From Ottowia thiooxydans DSM 14619 (lineage in GTDB: Bacteria; Pseudomonadota; Gammaproteobacteria; Burkholderiales; Burkholderiaceae_C): a stretch of 64,000 bases of DNA. Shown here piece by piece: positions 17,293 through 25,845 of the stretch; positions within the stretch are counted from its first letter, which is position 1, and the number at the start of each line of letters is the position of its first letter. The notes under the pieces are model-generated. The model worked only from the letters and a program-made list of their open reading frames with translations. It was not told the origin of the DNA and did no database searches. Made by a program: the position numbers and the translations under genes. Location of the stretch: the NCBI RefSeq assembly GCF_000422885.1, contig NZ_AUGX01000015.1, positions 118,367-182,366 of the forward strand, written 5' to 3'.

Positions 17293-18435
17293 TCAACGAC
17301 CTTGCTGCTGGCGTGGCCGTGGCCGCTGCGTAGGGGTCACACTGGCCTGGACCTGCTCGCCACGCCGCTGCAGCGTGAAATCCGATGCTTGGCCCGGAAC
17401 GAGTGCCGCGATGCGCGTCAGCAGCTCAGAAACCGTGCGTACGGGTTCTCCACCCACCTGGGTGATCACATCGCCCGGCCGCAGGCCTGCTTGCGACGCG
17501 GGTGCTCCATTGAGCACACCCGTCACGATCACCCCTTGAAGGGTGTTGGCGCCAAAGGTCTGTGCCAGCTCGGGCGTCAGCTCTCCTGGCTCTATGCCGA
17601 TCCAGCCACGCACCACCTGGCCATTTTTGACAATGCTTTCCATCACCTGTTTAGCGGTGGAAACCGGGATGGCGAAGCCTATACCCATGCTTCCGCCGGA
17701 ACGTGAATAGATGGCGGTATTAATCCCCATCAGATTTCCATTCACGTCGATAAGGGCTCCGCCTGAATTGCCCGGGTTAATGGCGGCATCGGTCTGTATG
17801 AAGTTCTCGAAGGTATTGATCCCCAGCTGGTTGCGCCCCAGGGCGCTGACGATCCCGCTGGTCACGGTCTGTCCAACCCCAAAGGGATTTCCAATGGCGA
17901 GGACTCTGTCGCCCACCTGAAGGTGGTCTGAGCTGCCCAAGACCATCACCGGAAGCTTGTCCAGATCGACCTTCAGCACGGCCAGATCGGATTCCGGGTC
18001 GGTACCGATCACCTTGGCCGGCGCGCGGCGTGCATCGGCCAGCAGTACCTCAATCTCATCAGCGCCCTCGACCACATGGTTGTTGGTTAGCACATAGCCT
18101 TGCGGGCTCATGATGACGCCTGAACCTAAGCCGGCTTGCTGTTGTTCGCCCTGGTCGCCGAAGAAAAAGCGAAACCACGGGTCCTTCGCGTTGGGATGGC
18201 GCGAAGTCTTGCTGGTGTTGATGCTGACCACCGCAGGTGCAGCGCGTTTGACTGCCGCGCTGAAACTGCCTTCCGCTGTGGTGCCGGCGACAGGGGCTGG
18301 CGCCTCCAGGATGGAAACCGTGCCCACGCTGTTCGCCGCACGGCCCAGCCACTGGGGCTTGAGTGTGCCAACGACAAAATAGGCGGCTAGCAGCACAGTG
18401 GCCACTTGGGCGAACAAAAGCCAAAGACGTTTCAT
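17293..18435 (-). CDS. DegS-type trypsin-like serine protease with one PDZ domain
   Basis: The 380-residue protein has an N-terminal membrane anchor (LWLLFAQVATVLLAAYFVV, about 4-22), a chymotrypsin-fold protease domain with the triad His120 (LTNNHVVEG), Asp150 (ESDLAVLKV) and Ser224 (NPGNSGGALID), and a single PDZ domain (about 275-365) ending in a basic Gln-rich tail. One PDZ plus an anchor is the DegS/AlgW design: a periplasm-facing protease that triggers the sigma-E envelope stress response; DegP has two PDZ domains and a cleaved signal. A longer reading frame goes up to 18516, but the ATG at 18435 gives the normal anchor. It is divergent from the Nif3-like gene, with a 114-base gap. Confidence 0.9.
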   Translation of the reverse strand: MKRLWLLFAQVATVLLAAYFVVGTLKPQWLGRAANSVGTVSILEAPAPVAGTTAEGSFSAAVKRAAPAVVSINTSKTSRHPNAKDPWFRFFFGDQGEQQQAGLGSGVIMSPQGYVLTNNHVVEGADEIEVLLADARRAPAKVIGTDPESDLAVLKVDLDKLPVMVLGSSDHLQVGDRVLAIGNPFGVGQTVTSGIVSALGRNQLGINTFENFIQTDAAINPGNSGGALIDVNGNLMGINTAIYSRSGGSMGIGFAIPVSTAKQVMESIVKNGQVVRGWIGIEPGELTPELAQTFGANTLQGVIVTGVLNGAPASQAGLRPGDVITQVGGEPVRTVSELLTRIAALVPGQASDFTLQRRGEQVQASVTPTQRPRPRQQQGR

Positions 18436-18549
18436 GAAGAGCCTGATGACGGCGTATTGAATGCGGAGCGCAAACAATTGTAGGCTGAGGCTGACAGCTT
18501 TTTGAACACCTGCCAAGTGAACCTCGTTTGACCGGCGTGATCACCGACA

Positions 18550-19332
18550 ATGGATTCCATGTCTGAAACTTTCCCTACTGACCGCACCGCCCTGGTGGCT
18601 GCCTGCGATGCCGAACTGCAGCCTGAGCGCTTCAAGGACTACGGGCCCAACGGCCTGCAGGTGGAAGGACGCGCTCAAATTGGAAAGCTGGTGTCCGGTG
18701 TGACAGCCAGCCGAGCCCTCATTGAAGCCGCCGTAGAGGCTGGCGCTGATGCCATTCTGGTCCATCACGGTTTGTTCTGGAGAGGGCAAAACGGCACGGT
18801 CACCGGTTGGATGAAAGAACGCCTGCGCCTGCTTCTGGCGAACGAGATCAATCTGCTGGCCTACCACCTCCCGCTCGATGCACATCCCGTGCTGGGCAAT
18901 AACGCTCAATTGGGCAGGGTTCTGGGCCTGCAGGCCACCGGGCGTTTCGGCGAACAGGATCTGGGCTTCATTGGTGGCCGGGCAGATGGCGAAACTTTTG
19001 CCGACGCCGACGTACTGGCTTGGCAACTGGAGCATGCCCTGGGTCGCCCGGTAGTGGGCATTCACGGCAAACGCCAGGCCATCGAAAGAGTGGCGTGGTG
19101 CACTGGCGGAGCGCAGAGCTATTTCGAGGCGGCCATCGCGGCCGGCGCTCAAGCCTTCATCACTGGCGAAATATCCGAGCCACAGGCTCACTTGGCGCGC
19201 GAGTGCGGTGTCTCTTTCTTTGCGTGCGGCCACCATGCTACCGAGCGCTACGGAGCGCCAGCGCTGGGCGCCCACGTGGCGGCGCAATTGGGTATTTCGC
19301 ACGAGTTCATCGATATCGATAATCCCGCGTGA
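18550..19332 (+). CDS. Nif3-like dinuclear metal centre hexameric protein
   Basis: The 260-residue protein belongs to the Nif3/YbgI family (annotated in some species as GTP cyclohydrolase 1 type 2). Metal-binding signatures are visible: DAILVHHGLFWRG near residues 74-86, LLAYHLPLDAHP near 100-111, and the C-terminal FACGHHATERYG. Function in bacteria is not settled. An in-frame ATG at 18559 is an alternative start. It is adjacent to degS-like and pdxA genes. The reading continues until 37 bases before the pdxA start. Confidence 0.9.
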   Translation: MDSMSETFPTDRTALVAACDAELQPERFKDYGPNGLQVEGRAQIGKLVSGVTASRALIEAAVEAGADAILVHHGLFWRGQNGTVTGWMKERLRLLLANEINLLAYHLPLDAHPVLGNNAQLGRVLGLQATGRFGEQDLGFIGGRADGETFADADVLAWQLEHALGRPVVGIHGKRQAIERVAWCTGGAQSYFEAAIAAGAQAFITGEISEPQAHLARECGVSFFACGHHATERYGAPALGAHVAAQLGISHEFIDIDNPA

Positions 19333-19375
19333 TCCCGCCTGGATTTTCCGTGCGCGAGAAAGTGCGCTAAACCAA

Positions 19376-20434
19376 ATGACCAAGAACCTACGAGAGCTGC
19401 CCCTGGCCATCACTTTGGGCGATGCTGCGGGTATCGGGCCCGAGATCATCGCCAAAGCCTTCCAGGAAGCACCTGAGTTGACGCAGGGCTGCTTTGTGGC
19501 TGGTGACGTCGCAACTGTGCGCCGTGCGGCGCGCATCGTGCAAGGGGACCATGGAGCCAGCTTGTCCGTGGCCGTTATAGAGGCACCCCTTGACGCTCGG
19601 AACGTTCCTCCGGGATGCATTCCTGTGCTGCAGATCGTGGAGCCAGCGCCATTGGTCTTGTTTGGCGAGGTGAGCGCTGCTGCGGGAAAGTTGGCCGGTG
19701 ATTGCGTGTTCTGGGCTGCGCGCGCGGCACTCCGCGGTGAGGTGGCCGCTGTCATCACCGCACCGTTGCACAAGGAGGCTCTGGCCGCGGCGGGCGAGCC
19801 TTACACGCGGTTTCCTGGCCATACCGAGCTGCTGCAGGCAGAAGCCGCCTCGCATCTGGGTAAGCCCGTCCAGGACGTGCCAGTGCGCATGATGCTGGCC
19901 AATGATGAGTTGCGCACGGTGCTGGTCAGCATTCATCTGTCCCTGCGTGACGCCATTGAAAAGGTCACCCTGGAAAATATTCTTCAAACGTTGCGCATCA
20001 CGCATCAATCTGTGGGTGCTGCGCTCCAGAGGCCACCCCGCATCGGGGTGGCGGGGCTGAATCCACACGCGGGGGAGGGCGGGCTTTTTGGGCGTGAAGA
20101 AATCGAAATCATCGCCCCTGCCATCTCAGCGGCGCGGGCAGAGGGGATCGATGCACTCGGGCCTTTCGCGCCCGATACCGTGTTTATGCGTGCTCGCTCC
20201 ACTTCCCAGCGCGCGGGCGAGTTCGATGTAGTGGTAGCCATGTACCACGACCAGGGCTTGATTCCGGTGAAATACCTGGGCGTGGAGCAGGGCGTGAACG
20301 TCACGCTTGGTTTGCCCTTCGTGCGTACCAGCCCTGACCACGGAACCGCGTTCGATATCGCCGGCAGCGGCCGGGCAGACCCTGCCAGCCTGATGGCCGC
20401 CATTCGCATGGCACGCCAACTCGTCCCTGAATAA
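19376..20434 (+). CDS. pdxA: 4-hydroxythreonine-4-phosphate dehydrogenase
   Basis: PdxA oxidises 4-phosphohydroxy-threonine in vitamin B6 synthesis. From the ATG at 19376 the protein has 352 residues and starts LPLAITLGDAAGIGPEI, the family's substrate/NAD signature. Metal-binding His residues lie in FPGHTELL, LNPHAGEGGLFG and MYHDQGLIPVKYLG. A longer frame begins at 19208, inside the Nif3-like gene, but encodes no PdxA-like sequence there. PLP made through this route serves HisC encoded upstream in the window. In E. coli pdxA follows surA; surA is not here. Confidence 0.95.
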   Translation: MTKNLRELPLAITLGDAAGIGPEIIAKAFQEAPELTQGCFVAGDVATVRRAARIVQGDHGASLSVAVIEAPLDARNVPPGCIPVLQIVEPAPLVLFGEVSAAAGKLAGDCVFWAARAALRGEVAAVITAPLHKEALAAAGEPYTRFPGHTELLQAEAASHLGKPVQDVPVRMMLANDELRTVLVSIHLSLRDAIEKVTLENILQTLRITHQSVGAALQRPPRIGVAGLNPHAGEGGLFGREEIEIIAPAISAARAEGIDALGPFAPDTVFMRARSTSQRAGEFDVVVAMYHDQGLIPVKYLGVEQGVNVTLGLPFVRTSPDHGTAFDIAGSGRADPASLMAAIRMARQLVPE

Positions 20435-20508
20435 ATTCGCCTAGTGCGGATCTCGGATGCCCTGCCGCCGCGGCGTAAAGCCGATTCCGCTGTTTCGCCA
20501 GAAAGGCG

Positions 20509-20528
20509 GCGCTACGTGTGTGTAGCGC
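20509..20528. terminator. Hairpin between convergent pdxA and mscL, possible bidirectional terminator
   Basis: GCGCTAC (20509-20515) pairs perfectly with GTAGCGC (20522-20528) around GTGTGT. It lies in the 110-base gap where pdxA (plus) and mscL (minus) converge. An A-run at 20537-20543 gives a T-run for the reverse strand, but upstream of the hairpin, so efficiency is uncertain. Confidence 0.4.
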
Positions 20529-20544
20529 AACGCTGAGAAAAAAA

Positions 20545-20958
20545 TTAGCGTTTCAGACTATCCCGAATCTCGCGCAGCAGTTGAACCTCTTCCGCGGGAG
20601 CTTCCGGTGCGGCAGCGGGTTCTTCGTTTTTCAGACGGTTGATCTGCTTGACCATCAGAAAAATGATAAAGGCCAGGATGACGAAGTTCACCAGGATGGT
20701 AATGAAATTACCATAGGCGAAAACGGCGCCCAGCTTCTTGGCTTCGGCCAAAGCCATGCCTGTAGATTGACCCGCCAACGGGATGTAGTAGTTGGAAAAG
20801 TCCAAGCCCCCTATCAACTTACCGATGATGGGCATGATCAAGTCGCCCACGATCGAATCGACGATTTTGCCGAAGGCTGCGCCAATGATGACGCCCACCG
20901 CCAAGTCCATGGCGTTGCCCTTGACCGCGAATTCCTTGAACTCCGAAACCATTCCCAT
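20545..20958 (-). CDS. mscL: Large-conductance mechanosensitive channel
   Basis: MscL opens under membrane tension to release solutes on osmotic downshock. From the ATG at 20958 it has 137 residues, the E. coli size. The N-terminal amphipathic helix [20 protein letters not shown], the pore-lining first helix with [18 protein letters not shown], the periplasmic loop and a second helix (about 73-97) are all present, ending in a charged bundle with [12 protein letters not shown] frame extension to 20994 adds 12 residues with no family match. It pairs thematically with the Kdp and antiporter genes in osmotic and potassium control, though far apart. Confidence 0.96.
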   Translation of the reverse strand: MGMVSEFKEFAVKGNAMDLAVGVIIGAAFGKIVDSIVGDLIMPIIGKLIGGLDFSNYYIPLAGQSTGMALAEAKKLGAVFAYGNFITILVNFVILAFIIFLMVKQINRLKNEEPAAAPEAPAEEVQLLREIRDSLKR

Positions 20959-21179
20959 AATTGCCCTCTTCTGTGAAAGTTGATGATCGCGCAAGTATTG
21001 TCAGGCGTTGATGCTTGTCAACCCCGGCGTGCGAGAACGGGCACAGACATTCCCTCCTGTTCATGACCTCGATTGGCTCCGCTACAATCGCGCGTTGACC
21101 GTAGTGTCATGAGTTGGAAGTTCATGGGAGCAATTCCGCCGAAAATCGGCGCCATGCAGCGTTCAAACCCTTGCAGTGC

Positions 21180-21207
21180 TTGTAAGTATTGCTATGGTTT
21201 GTATATT
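21180..21207 (+). promoter_or_regulatory. Candidate sigma-70 promoter for petABC
   Basis: TTGTAA (21180-21185) and TATATT (21202-21207) are separated by 16 bases, about 100 bases upstream of petA. It is the best match in the 347-base gap between mscL and petA (20959-21305). An overlapping weaker pair, TTGCAG (21171) and TATGGT (21193), also exists. Only sequence resemblance supports it. Confidence 0.3.
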
Positions 21208-21305
21208 GGCTGGGGCTGATTCAGGCAGTTTTTCCCGGCCAACTTCCAGTTTAAAGACGCTGGTGTCGCGACATTACATACCAAGAACATACCCATAGGA
21301 CAGCC

Positions 21306-21926
21306 ATGAGTGACGCTCCGTCCAACACATTTACCCCCGTTCCCCTCGATGCCAGCAAGCGCACGTGGTTGATCGCCTCGGGTTGTGCTGGTGCCGTGGG
21401 GGCTGGCTTTGCAGCCGTGCCCTTCGTATCCAGCATCCTGCCCTCGGAAAAAGCCAAGGCTGCCGGGGCCGCTGTGGAAGTTGATATCAGCAGTATCAAG
21501 CCCGGCGAAAAAATGACCGTCGAATGGCGCGGTAAGCCAGTCTGGATTCTTCGGCGCACACCGGAGATGCTGGCCAACCTCAAAAAGACGGACAGCGAGG
21601 TGGCTGATCCCAACTCGGATCGCACAGCCTTTCCTACGCCGGAATATGCCAAGAACGAATGGCGTTCCATCAAGGAAGAGTTCCTTGTGGTGGTGGGCAT
21701 CTGCACGCACCTGGGCTGCTCGCCAGTCGATCGCTTGCAAACGGGCCCTCAGCCCTCGTTGCCAGACAACTGGGAAGGCGGCTTTTTCTGCCCCTGCCAT
21801 GGTTCCACCTTCGATTTGGCGGGCCGTGTATTCAAGAACAAGCCGGCACCAGATAATCTCGAAGTGCCCCCGTACATGTACCTGTCAGACGCCAAGATGT
21901 TAATTGGCGAAGACAAAAAAGCTTGA
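21306..21926 (+). CDS. petA: Ubiquinol-cytochrome c reductase, Rieske iron-sulfur subunit
   Basis: The [2Fe-2S] subunit of the bc1 complex, 206 residues. An N-terminal membrane helix (about 20-46) precedes the soluble cluster domain. Box I is CTHLGC (Cys133, His135, Cys138) and box II is CPCHG (Cys162, Cys164, His165). Cys133, His135, Cys162 and His165 ligate the cluster and Cys138-Cys164 form the disulfide. The N-terminal KRTWLIASG region resembles a degenerate Tat signal-anchor, consistent with Tat-dependent insertion of Rieske proteins. First gene of petABC; petB starts 18 bases after the stop. Confidence 0.97.
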   Translation: MSDAPSNTFTPVPLDASKRTWLIASGCAGAVGAGFAAVPFVSSILPSEKAKAAGAAVEVDISSIKPGEKMTVEWRGKPVWILRRTPEMLANLKKTDSEVADPNSDRTAFPTPEYAKNEWRSIKEEFLVVVGICTHLGCSPVDRLQTGPQPSLPDNWEGGFFCPCHGSTFDLAGRVFKNKPAPDNLEVPPYMYLSDAKMLIGEDKKA

Positions 21927-21944
21927 AGAAGGTAGAGGCGGGAC

Positions 21945-23390
21945 ATGGCTGAATTCAAGGAAATCTCTCCCAACGCGCCTATTGGCGCCAAAGTGGGCAA
22001 CTGGTTTAACAACCGTTTTCCGACGGCGTTCGCGGAATACCGCAAACACATGTCGGAGTACTACGCACCGAAGAACTTCAACTTCTGGTACTTCTTCGGC
22101 TCACTGGCCATGTTGGTGCTGGTGATCCAGATCGTCACCGGCATTTTCCTGGTGATGCACTACAAACCAGATGCTGCCAAGGCATTTGAGTCAGTCGAGT
22201 ACATCATGCGTGATGTACCGTGGGGCTGGCTCATCAGGTACATGCACTCCACAGGGGCTTCGGCGTTCTTCGTCGTGGTTTACCTGCACATGTACCGTGG
22301 CTTGATCTACGGCAGCTACCGTAAACCACGCGAACTGGTGTGGATTTTCGGCTGCGCGATCTTCCTGTGCCTGATGGCTGAGGCCTTCATGGGCTATTTG
22401 CTGCCATGGGGCCAGATGTCCTACTGGGGCGCGCAGGTGATTGTGAACTTGTTCTCCGCTGTGCCTTTCATCGGCCCTGATCTGGCGCTGCTGATCCGTG
22501 GAGATTACGTGGTGGGTGATGCCACACTGAACCGCTTCTTCGCGTTCCACGTCATCGCTGTGCCGCTGGTGTTGATCGGCTTGGTGGTTGCTCACTTGTT
22601 GGCACTGCATGATGTGGGCTCCAACAACCCGGATGGCATTGAAATCAAGGCGGGTCCCAAGGGCAACCGCTGGTCGCCTGATGCGCCTGCGGATGGTGTT
22701 CCTTTCCATCCTTACTACTCCGTACACGACATCGTTGGCGTGAGCGTATTCCTGATGATCTTCTTCGCTGTCGTGTTTTTCGCGCCAGAGATGGGTGGCT
22801 ACTTCCTGGAGTACAACAACTTCATTCCGGCAGATCCGCTGGTAACACCATCGCACATTGCCCCTGTGTGGTATTTCACGCCGTTCTATTCGATGCTGCG
22901 GGCCACCACTGACCTGATGGTCAATGTGCTCTCCATCATCATTGCGCTGGCTGCAGTACTGACTTTCCTCAAGAGCAAGTCTTCGATGGTCATAAAAATA
23001 GCCATCGCTGTGGTGGCTCTGGTGGCTATCGTCCTGCTCAAGACCTTCGATGCCAAGTTCTGGGGCGTGGTGGTCATGGGCGGCGCGGTCATTATCTTGT
23101 TCTTCCTGCCATGGCTGGATCACAGTCCTGCCCGCTCCATCCGCTACAGGCCTGATTGGCACAAAGTGCTCTACGGCGTTTTTGTGGTGTGGTTCATCGT
23201 CCTCATGATCCTTGGAATCATGGCGCCCGGCCCCATCTTCAGCACCCCTTCTCTCAGCTGGATGACCAACGAACTGGTCGCTATGGTAGGAACTATTTTC
23301 TACTTTGGATTCTTCCTGCTCATGCCGTGGTGGAGCCAAATTGGCGAGCCTAAACCTGTGCCTGAACGTATTACGTTCAACCCACACTGA
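21945..23390 (+). CDS. petB: Ubiquinol-cytochrome c reductase, cytochrome b subunit
   Basis: The 481-residue integral-membrane haem protein carries both quinone sites. Eight or more helices are visible, with haem-ligating histidines in YMHSTGASAFFVVVYLHMYRG (helix B) and AFHVIAVPLVLIGLVVAHLLALH (helix D). The Qo-site tetrapeptide, PEWY in mitochondria, reads PVWY here (APVWYFTPFY), a variant I recall from beta- and gammaproteobacteria. The protein is longer than mitochondrial cytochrome b (about 380) because of added C-terminal helices, normal for this group. The long antiparallel frame on the other strand is a shadow. Confidence 0.97.
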   Translation: MAEFKEISPNAPIGAKVGNWFNNRFPTAFAEYRKHMSEYYAPKNFNFWYFFGSLAMLVLVIQIVTGIFLVMHYKPDAAKAFESVEYIMRDVPWGWLIRYMHSTGASAFFVVVYLHMYRGLIYGSYRKPRELVWIFGCAIFLCLMAEAFMGYLLPWGQMSYWGAQVIVNLFSAVPFIGPDLALLIRGDYVVGDATLNRFFAFHVIAVPLVLIGLVVAHLLALHDVGSNNPDGIEIKAGPKGNRWSPDAPADGVPFHPYYSVHDIVGVSVFLMIFFAVVFFAPEMGGYFLEYNNFIPADPLVTPSHIAPVWYFTPFYSMLRATTDLMVNVLSIIIALAAVLTFLKSKSSMVIKIAIAVVALVAIVLLKTFDAKFWGVVVMGGAVIILFFLPWLDHSPARSIRYRPDWHKVLYGVFVVWFIVLMILGIMAPGPIFSTPSLSWMTNELVAMVGTIFYFGFFLLMPWWSQIGEPKPVPERITFNPH

Positions 23391-23410
23391 AGCCGCTGGA
23401 GACGCCAAAA

Positions 23411-24178
23411 ATGAACTTCTGCAAGAAACTGGTCTTCGGCCTGCTGCTCGCTGTTAACCTGGTCGCCGGCGCACATGCCGCATCGGCAGGCATCCCATGG
23501 GATAAAGCCCCTGGTAAAACAAACGACACCGCCTCGTTGCAAAATGGCGCGAAGTTATTCGTTAACTACTGCCTGAGCTGCCACTCTGCGGCCTTCATGC
23601 GCTACAACCGTCTGACCGACATCGGTCTGACCGAGCAGCAAATCAAGGACAACCTGCTGTTTTCCACCGAAAAAGTGGGCGACACCATGAAGGCGAACAT
23701 TGATCCGCGCCAAGCCAAAGCCTGGTTCGGTTCCAATCCACCAGACCTGACCTTGATCGCACGTTCGCGTGCTGGTTCTGGCGGTACTGGCGCTGATTAC
23801 ATCTACACGTTGTTCCGCAGCTACTACCGTGATTCCAGCCGTCCTCCAGGCTGGAACAATCTGGCTTTCCCGAATATCGGTATGCCGCATCCCCTGTGGG
23901 AATTGCAAGGTGAGCGCAAGCCCATTTTTGAAACCCGCCAAGAGCACGGTCATGAAGTCCATGCTTTCACCGGGCGCTGGGAGCAAGTCACTCCCGGCAC
24001 GATGACGCCACTGCAGTACGATAAGGCGGTGGGCGATCTGGTCAATTACCTGCAATGGATGGGTGAGCCAGGTCAAAACAAGCGTGTGAGTATTGGCGTT
24101 TGGGTGCTGATGTTCCTGCTTGTGTTCACTTTCATTGCATGGCGCTTGAACGCGGCGTACTGGAAAGACGTCAAGTAA
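23411..24178 (+). CDS. petC: Ubiquinol-cytochrome c reductase, cytochrome c1 subunit
   Basis: Cytochrome c1 passes electrons from the Rieske protein to cytochrome c. The 255-residue precursor has a signal peptide (residues 1-24, cleavage after AHA), one haem motif CLSCH (Cys54, Cys57, His58), and a single C-terminal anchor (VSIGVWVLMFLLVFTFIAW). The segments FGSNPPDLTLIARSR and YIYTLFRSYYRD are typical of proteobacterial c1. It completes petABC and is followed by a strong terminator before sspA. Confidence 0.97.
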   Translation: MNFCKKLVFGLLLAVNLVAGAHAASAGIPWDKAPGKTNDTASLQNGAKLFVNYCLSCHSAAFMRYNRLTDIGLTEQQIKDNLLFSTEKVGDTMKANIDPRQAKAWFGSNPPDLTLIARSRAGSGGTGADYIYTLFRSYYRDSSRPPGWNNLAFPNIGMPHPLWELQGERKPIFETRQEHGHEVHAFTGRWEQVTPGTMTPLQYDKAVGDLVNYLQWMGEPGQNKRVSIGVWVLMFLLVFTFIAWRLNAAYWKDVK

Positions 24179-24218
24179 GTTTCATTCTTCGACCGGCTGT
24201 CATGGCTGGTTCGACACA

Positions 24219-24259
24219 GAGTGGGGGGGCGCCGGTAGCGGCACCCTCTCCACTCTTTT
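24219..24259 (+). terminator. Rho-independent terminator between petC and sspA
   Basis: Outer arms GAGTGG (24219-24224) and CCACTC (24250-24255) enclose a second GC-rich pairing (GGGCGCC with GGCACCC, one mismatch), followed by TTTT. It lies 40 bases after petC and 22 bases before the sspA start, so sspA either relies on read-through or on a promoter overlapping this region. Confidence 0.65.
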
Positions 24260-24280
24260 GGTTTTAAGGAGCCTCTCACC

Positions 24281-24892
24281 ATGATGGTGCTGTATTCAGG
24301 AACAACCTGCCCCTTCTCGCATCGCTGCCGTTTCGTCTTGTTCGAAAAAGGCATGGATTTCGAGATCCGTGATGTAGATCTTTATAACAAGCCCGAAGAC
24401 ATCGGCGTGATGAATCCGTATGGTCAGGTTCCAATCCTGGTCGAACGTGATCTGATTCTGTATGAATCGAACATCATCAACGAATACATCGACGAACGCT
24501 TCCCTCATCCCCAGTTGATGCCCGGCGATCCAGTCGATCGCGCGCGCGTTCGCCTCTTCTTGCTCAACTTCGAGAAAGAACTGTTCGCGCATGTCAGTTC
24601 GCTGGAAAATCGTGCCATCAAGGGCAACGATAAAGTGCTTGAAAAAGCACGCTCGAATATCCGCGATCGCCTGACGCAAATGGCGCCAGTGTTTCTCAAG
24701 AACAAGTACATCCTGGGCGACAACTTCTCCATGCTCGACGTCGCTCTGGCGCCGCTGCTGTGGCGCCTGGATTACTACGGCATTGATCTGTCCAAGAACG
24801 CGGCTCCGCTGCTCAAATATGCAGAGCGCATTTTCTCGCGCCCTGCGTACATTGAAGCGCTGACGCCTTCCGAAAAGGTCATGCGCAAGTAA
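24281..24892 (+). CDS. sspA: Stringent starvation protein A
   Basis: SspA is a glutathione-S-transferase-fold protein that binds RNA polymerase and aids stress adaptation. The 203-residue protein starts MMVLYSGTTCPFSHRCRFVL and has the SspA-type thioredoxin-like domain (NPYGQVPILVERDLILYESNIINEYIDE) and a helical C-terminal domain (YILGDNFSMLDVALAPLLWRL). AAGGAG nine bases upstream fixes the start. sspB follows after 23 bases. This order (petABC-sspA-sspB) is standard in betaproteobacteria. Confidence 0.94.
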   Translation: MMVLYSGTTCPFSHRCRFVLFEKGMDFEIRDVDLYNKPEDIGVMNPYGQVPILVERDLILYESNIINEYIDERFPHPQLMPGDPVDRARVRLFLLNFEKELFAHVSSLENRAIKGNDKVLEKARSNIRDRLTQMAPVFLKNKYILGDNFSMLDVALAPLLWRLDYYGIDLSKNAAPLLKYAERIFSRPAYIEALTPSEKVMRK

Positions 24893-24915
24893 TGCGCAGA
24901 TAGGATACTTTGCCG

Positions 24916-25449
24916 ATGATGAGCGCGCTCGATTCCACGTCCACGCGGCCGTACTTGATACGGGCGCTGTACGAGTGGTGCACTGACAATGGCCTGACTC
25001 CCTATATCGCCGTAGTGGTCGATGAGAGAGTGCAGGTCCCGCGTGAGTTTGTGCAAAACGGCGAAATTGTTCTGAACATCAGCTTCGATGCCACCAGCTC
25101 TCTTAAGCTGGGCAATGATTTTGTTGAGTTCAAAGCTCGCTTCGGTGGAGTGGCACGTGAAATCATCGTGCCCATGGACCGCATCATCGCTATCTATGCA
25201 CGTGAAAATGGGCAAGGCATGGCGTTCCCGATCGCAACCCCGGGTGCCGCGCCAGTGGAAGAATCAGCCAGCGATAACGGCGAAACAGATGGCTCGGTGA
25301 CTGCACTCGTCGCGCCAGAGCCCGCTCGTGGTGGGATTCAACTGGTGCCAAGTCCGGAGCCTGAAGGCACGCAAGACACAGACCCGGAGCCGCCAGCTCC
25401 AGCGTCGCCAGGAAAACACAAACGTCCTGCACTAAAACGCATCAAGTAG
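24916..25449 (+). CDS. sspB: ClpXP protease specificity-enhancing factor SspB
   Basis: SspB tethers ssrA-tagged proteins to ClpXP. The 177-residue protein has the conserved dimer/peptide-binding domain (residues 8-105: RPYLIRALYEWCTDNGLTPYI, VQNGEIVLNIS, FEARFGG-like FKARFGGV, IIVPMDRIIAIYARENGQGM), then a flexible acidic, Pro-rich linker and a short basic tail LKRIK that should dock on ClpX. An upstream TTG at 24910 and the next ATG at 24919 are alternative starts. It ends 41 bases before tRNA-Thr. Confidence 0.93.
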   Translation: MMSALDSTSTRPYLIRALYEWCTDNGLTPYIAVVVDERVQVPREFVQNGEIVLNISFDATSSLKLGNDFVEFKARFGGVAREIIVPMDRIIAIYARENGQGMAFPIATPGAAPVEESASDNGETDGSVTALVAPEPARGGIQLVPSPEPEGTQDTDPEPPAPASPGKHKRPALKRIK

Positions 25450-25490
25450 AGATTTACCCTCTATTTCCAGGTTAGAATGCTAGTTGGTTC

Positions 25491-25566
25491 GCCGCTTTAG
25501 CTCAGTTGGTAGAGCACCCGCCTTGTAAGCGGTAGGTCGTCAGTTCGAATCCGACAAGCGGCACCA
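25491..25566 (+). tRNA. tRNA-Thr (anticodon TGT)
   Basis: The 76-base gene folds as a full cloverleaf. Acceptor arms GCCGCTT/AAGCGGC pair perfectly, D-arm GCTC...GAGC is present, the anticodon loop CTTGTAA (anticodon TGT, reading ACA) sits on stem CCGC/GCGG, and the T-arm contains TTCGAAT. CCA is encoded at the 3' end (25564-25566). A terminator follows at 25601. Confidence 0.97.
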
Positions 25567-25600
25567 TTTGACTATCTAAAATAGTCAAAAGAACCTTCCG

Positions 25601-25635
25601 AAACCCGCATGCTTCATAGGCATAGCGGGTTTTTT
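25601..25635 (+). terminator. Rho-independent terminator after tRNA-Thr
   Basis: AAACCCGC (25601-25608) pairs with GCGGGTTT (25625-25632), an inner ATGC/GCAT stem continues it with a single bulged A, and six T residues follow (25630-25635). A small GACTAT/ATAGTC hairpin lies between the tRNA and this terminator (25570-25586). The same design recurs on the other strand at 34178-34214. Confidence 0.85.
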
Positions 25636-25812
25636 GTTGCCTTGCATCTTCCTGTGTGACTGACGCACGGGCAAATGAGCGTCCCGCTCGCGAAAACCCC
25701 CTCTCAGAGACGCTCGTATTCAGCGTGGTCTGCTGACTCGTTAAAGATGGAGCGGTCGGCCCGTCTACATGTTTGAATTAGTTATCGAATGGGAGGGCTA
25801 AGCGATATATAC

Positions 25813-25824
25813 TTCGCATGCGAA
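25813..25824. promoter_or_regulatory. Candidate operator for the MarR gene
   Basis: TTCGCATGCGAA is a perfect 12-bp palindrome 21 bases before the MarR start, beside AT-rich GATATATAC that could be a -10 element. MarR proteins usually repress their own gene through such sites. Nothing else links this one to the regulator. Confidence 0.4.
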
Positions 25825-25845
25825 ATAATTTAAGCAGCCAATGTC

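Noticed and set aside
18541..19773. A 410-codon reverse frame over the Nif3-like and pdxA genes
   Set aside because: It spans two well-supported plus-strand genes and has no recognisable motif or ribosome binding site.
22191..23408. A 405-codon open frame opposite petB
   Set aside because: Shadow of the cytochrome b gene; the composition (His, Glu, Asp, Arg) mirrors hydrophobic codons on the other strand.
25491..25566. tRNA-Thr as an integration site for the 25.8-46 kb accessory genes
   Set aside because: No integrase gene and no second copy of the tRNA 3' end was noticed downstream, so an island boundary here is not supported.
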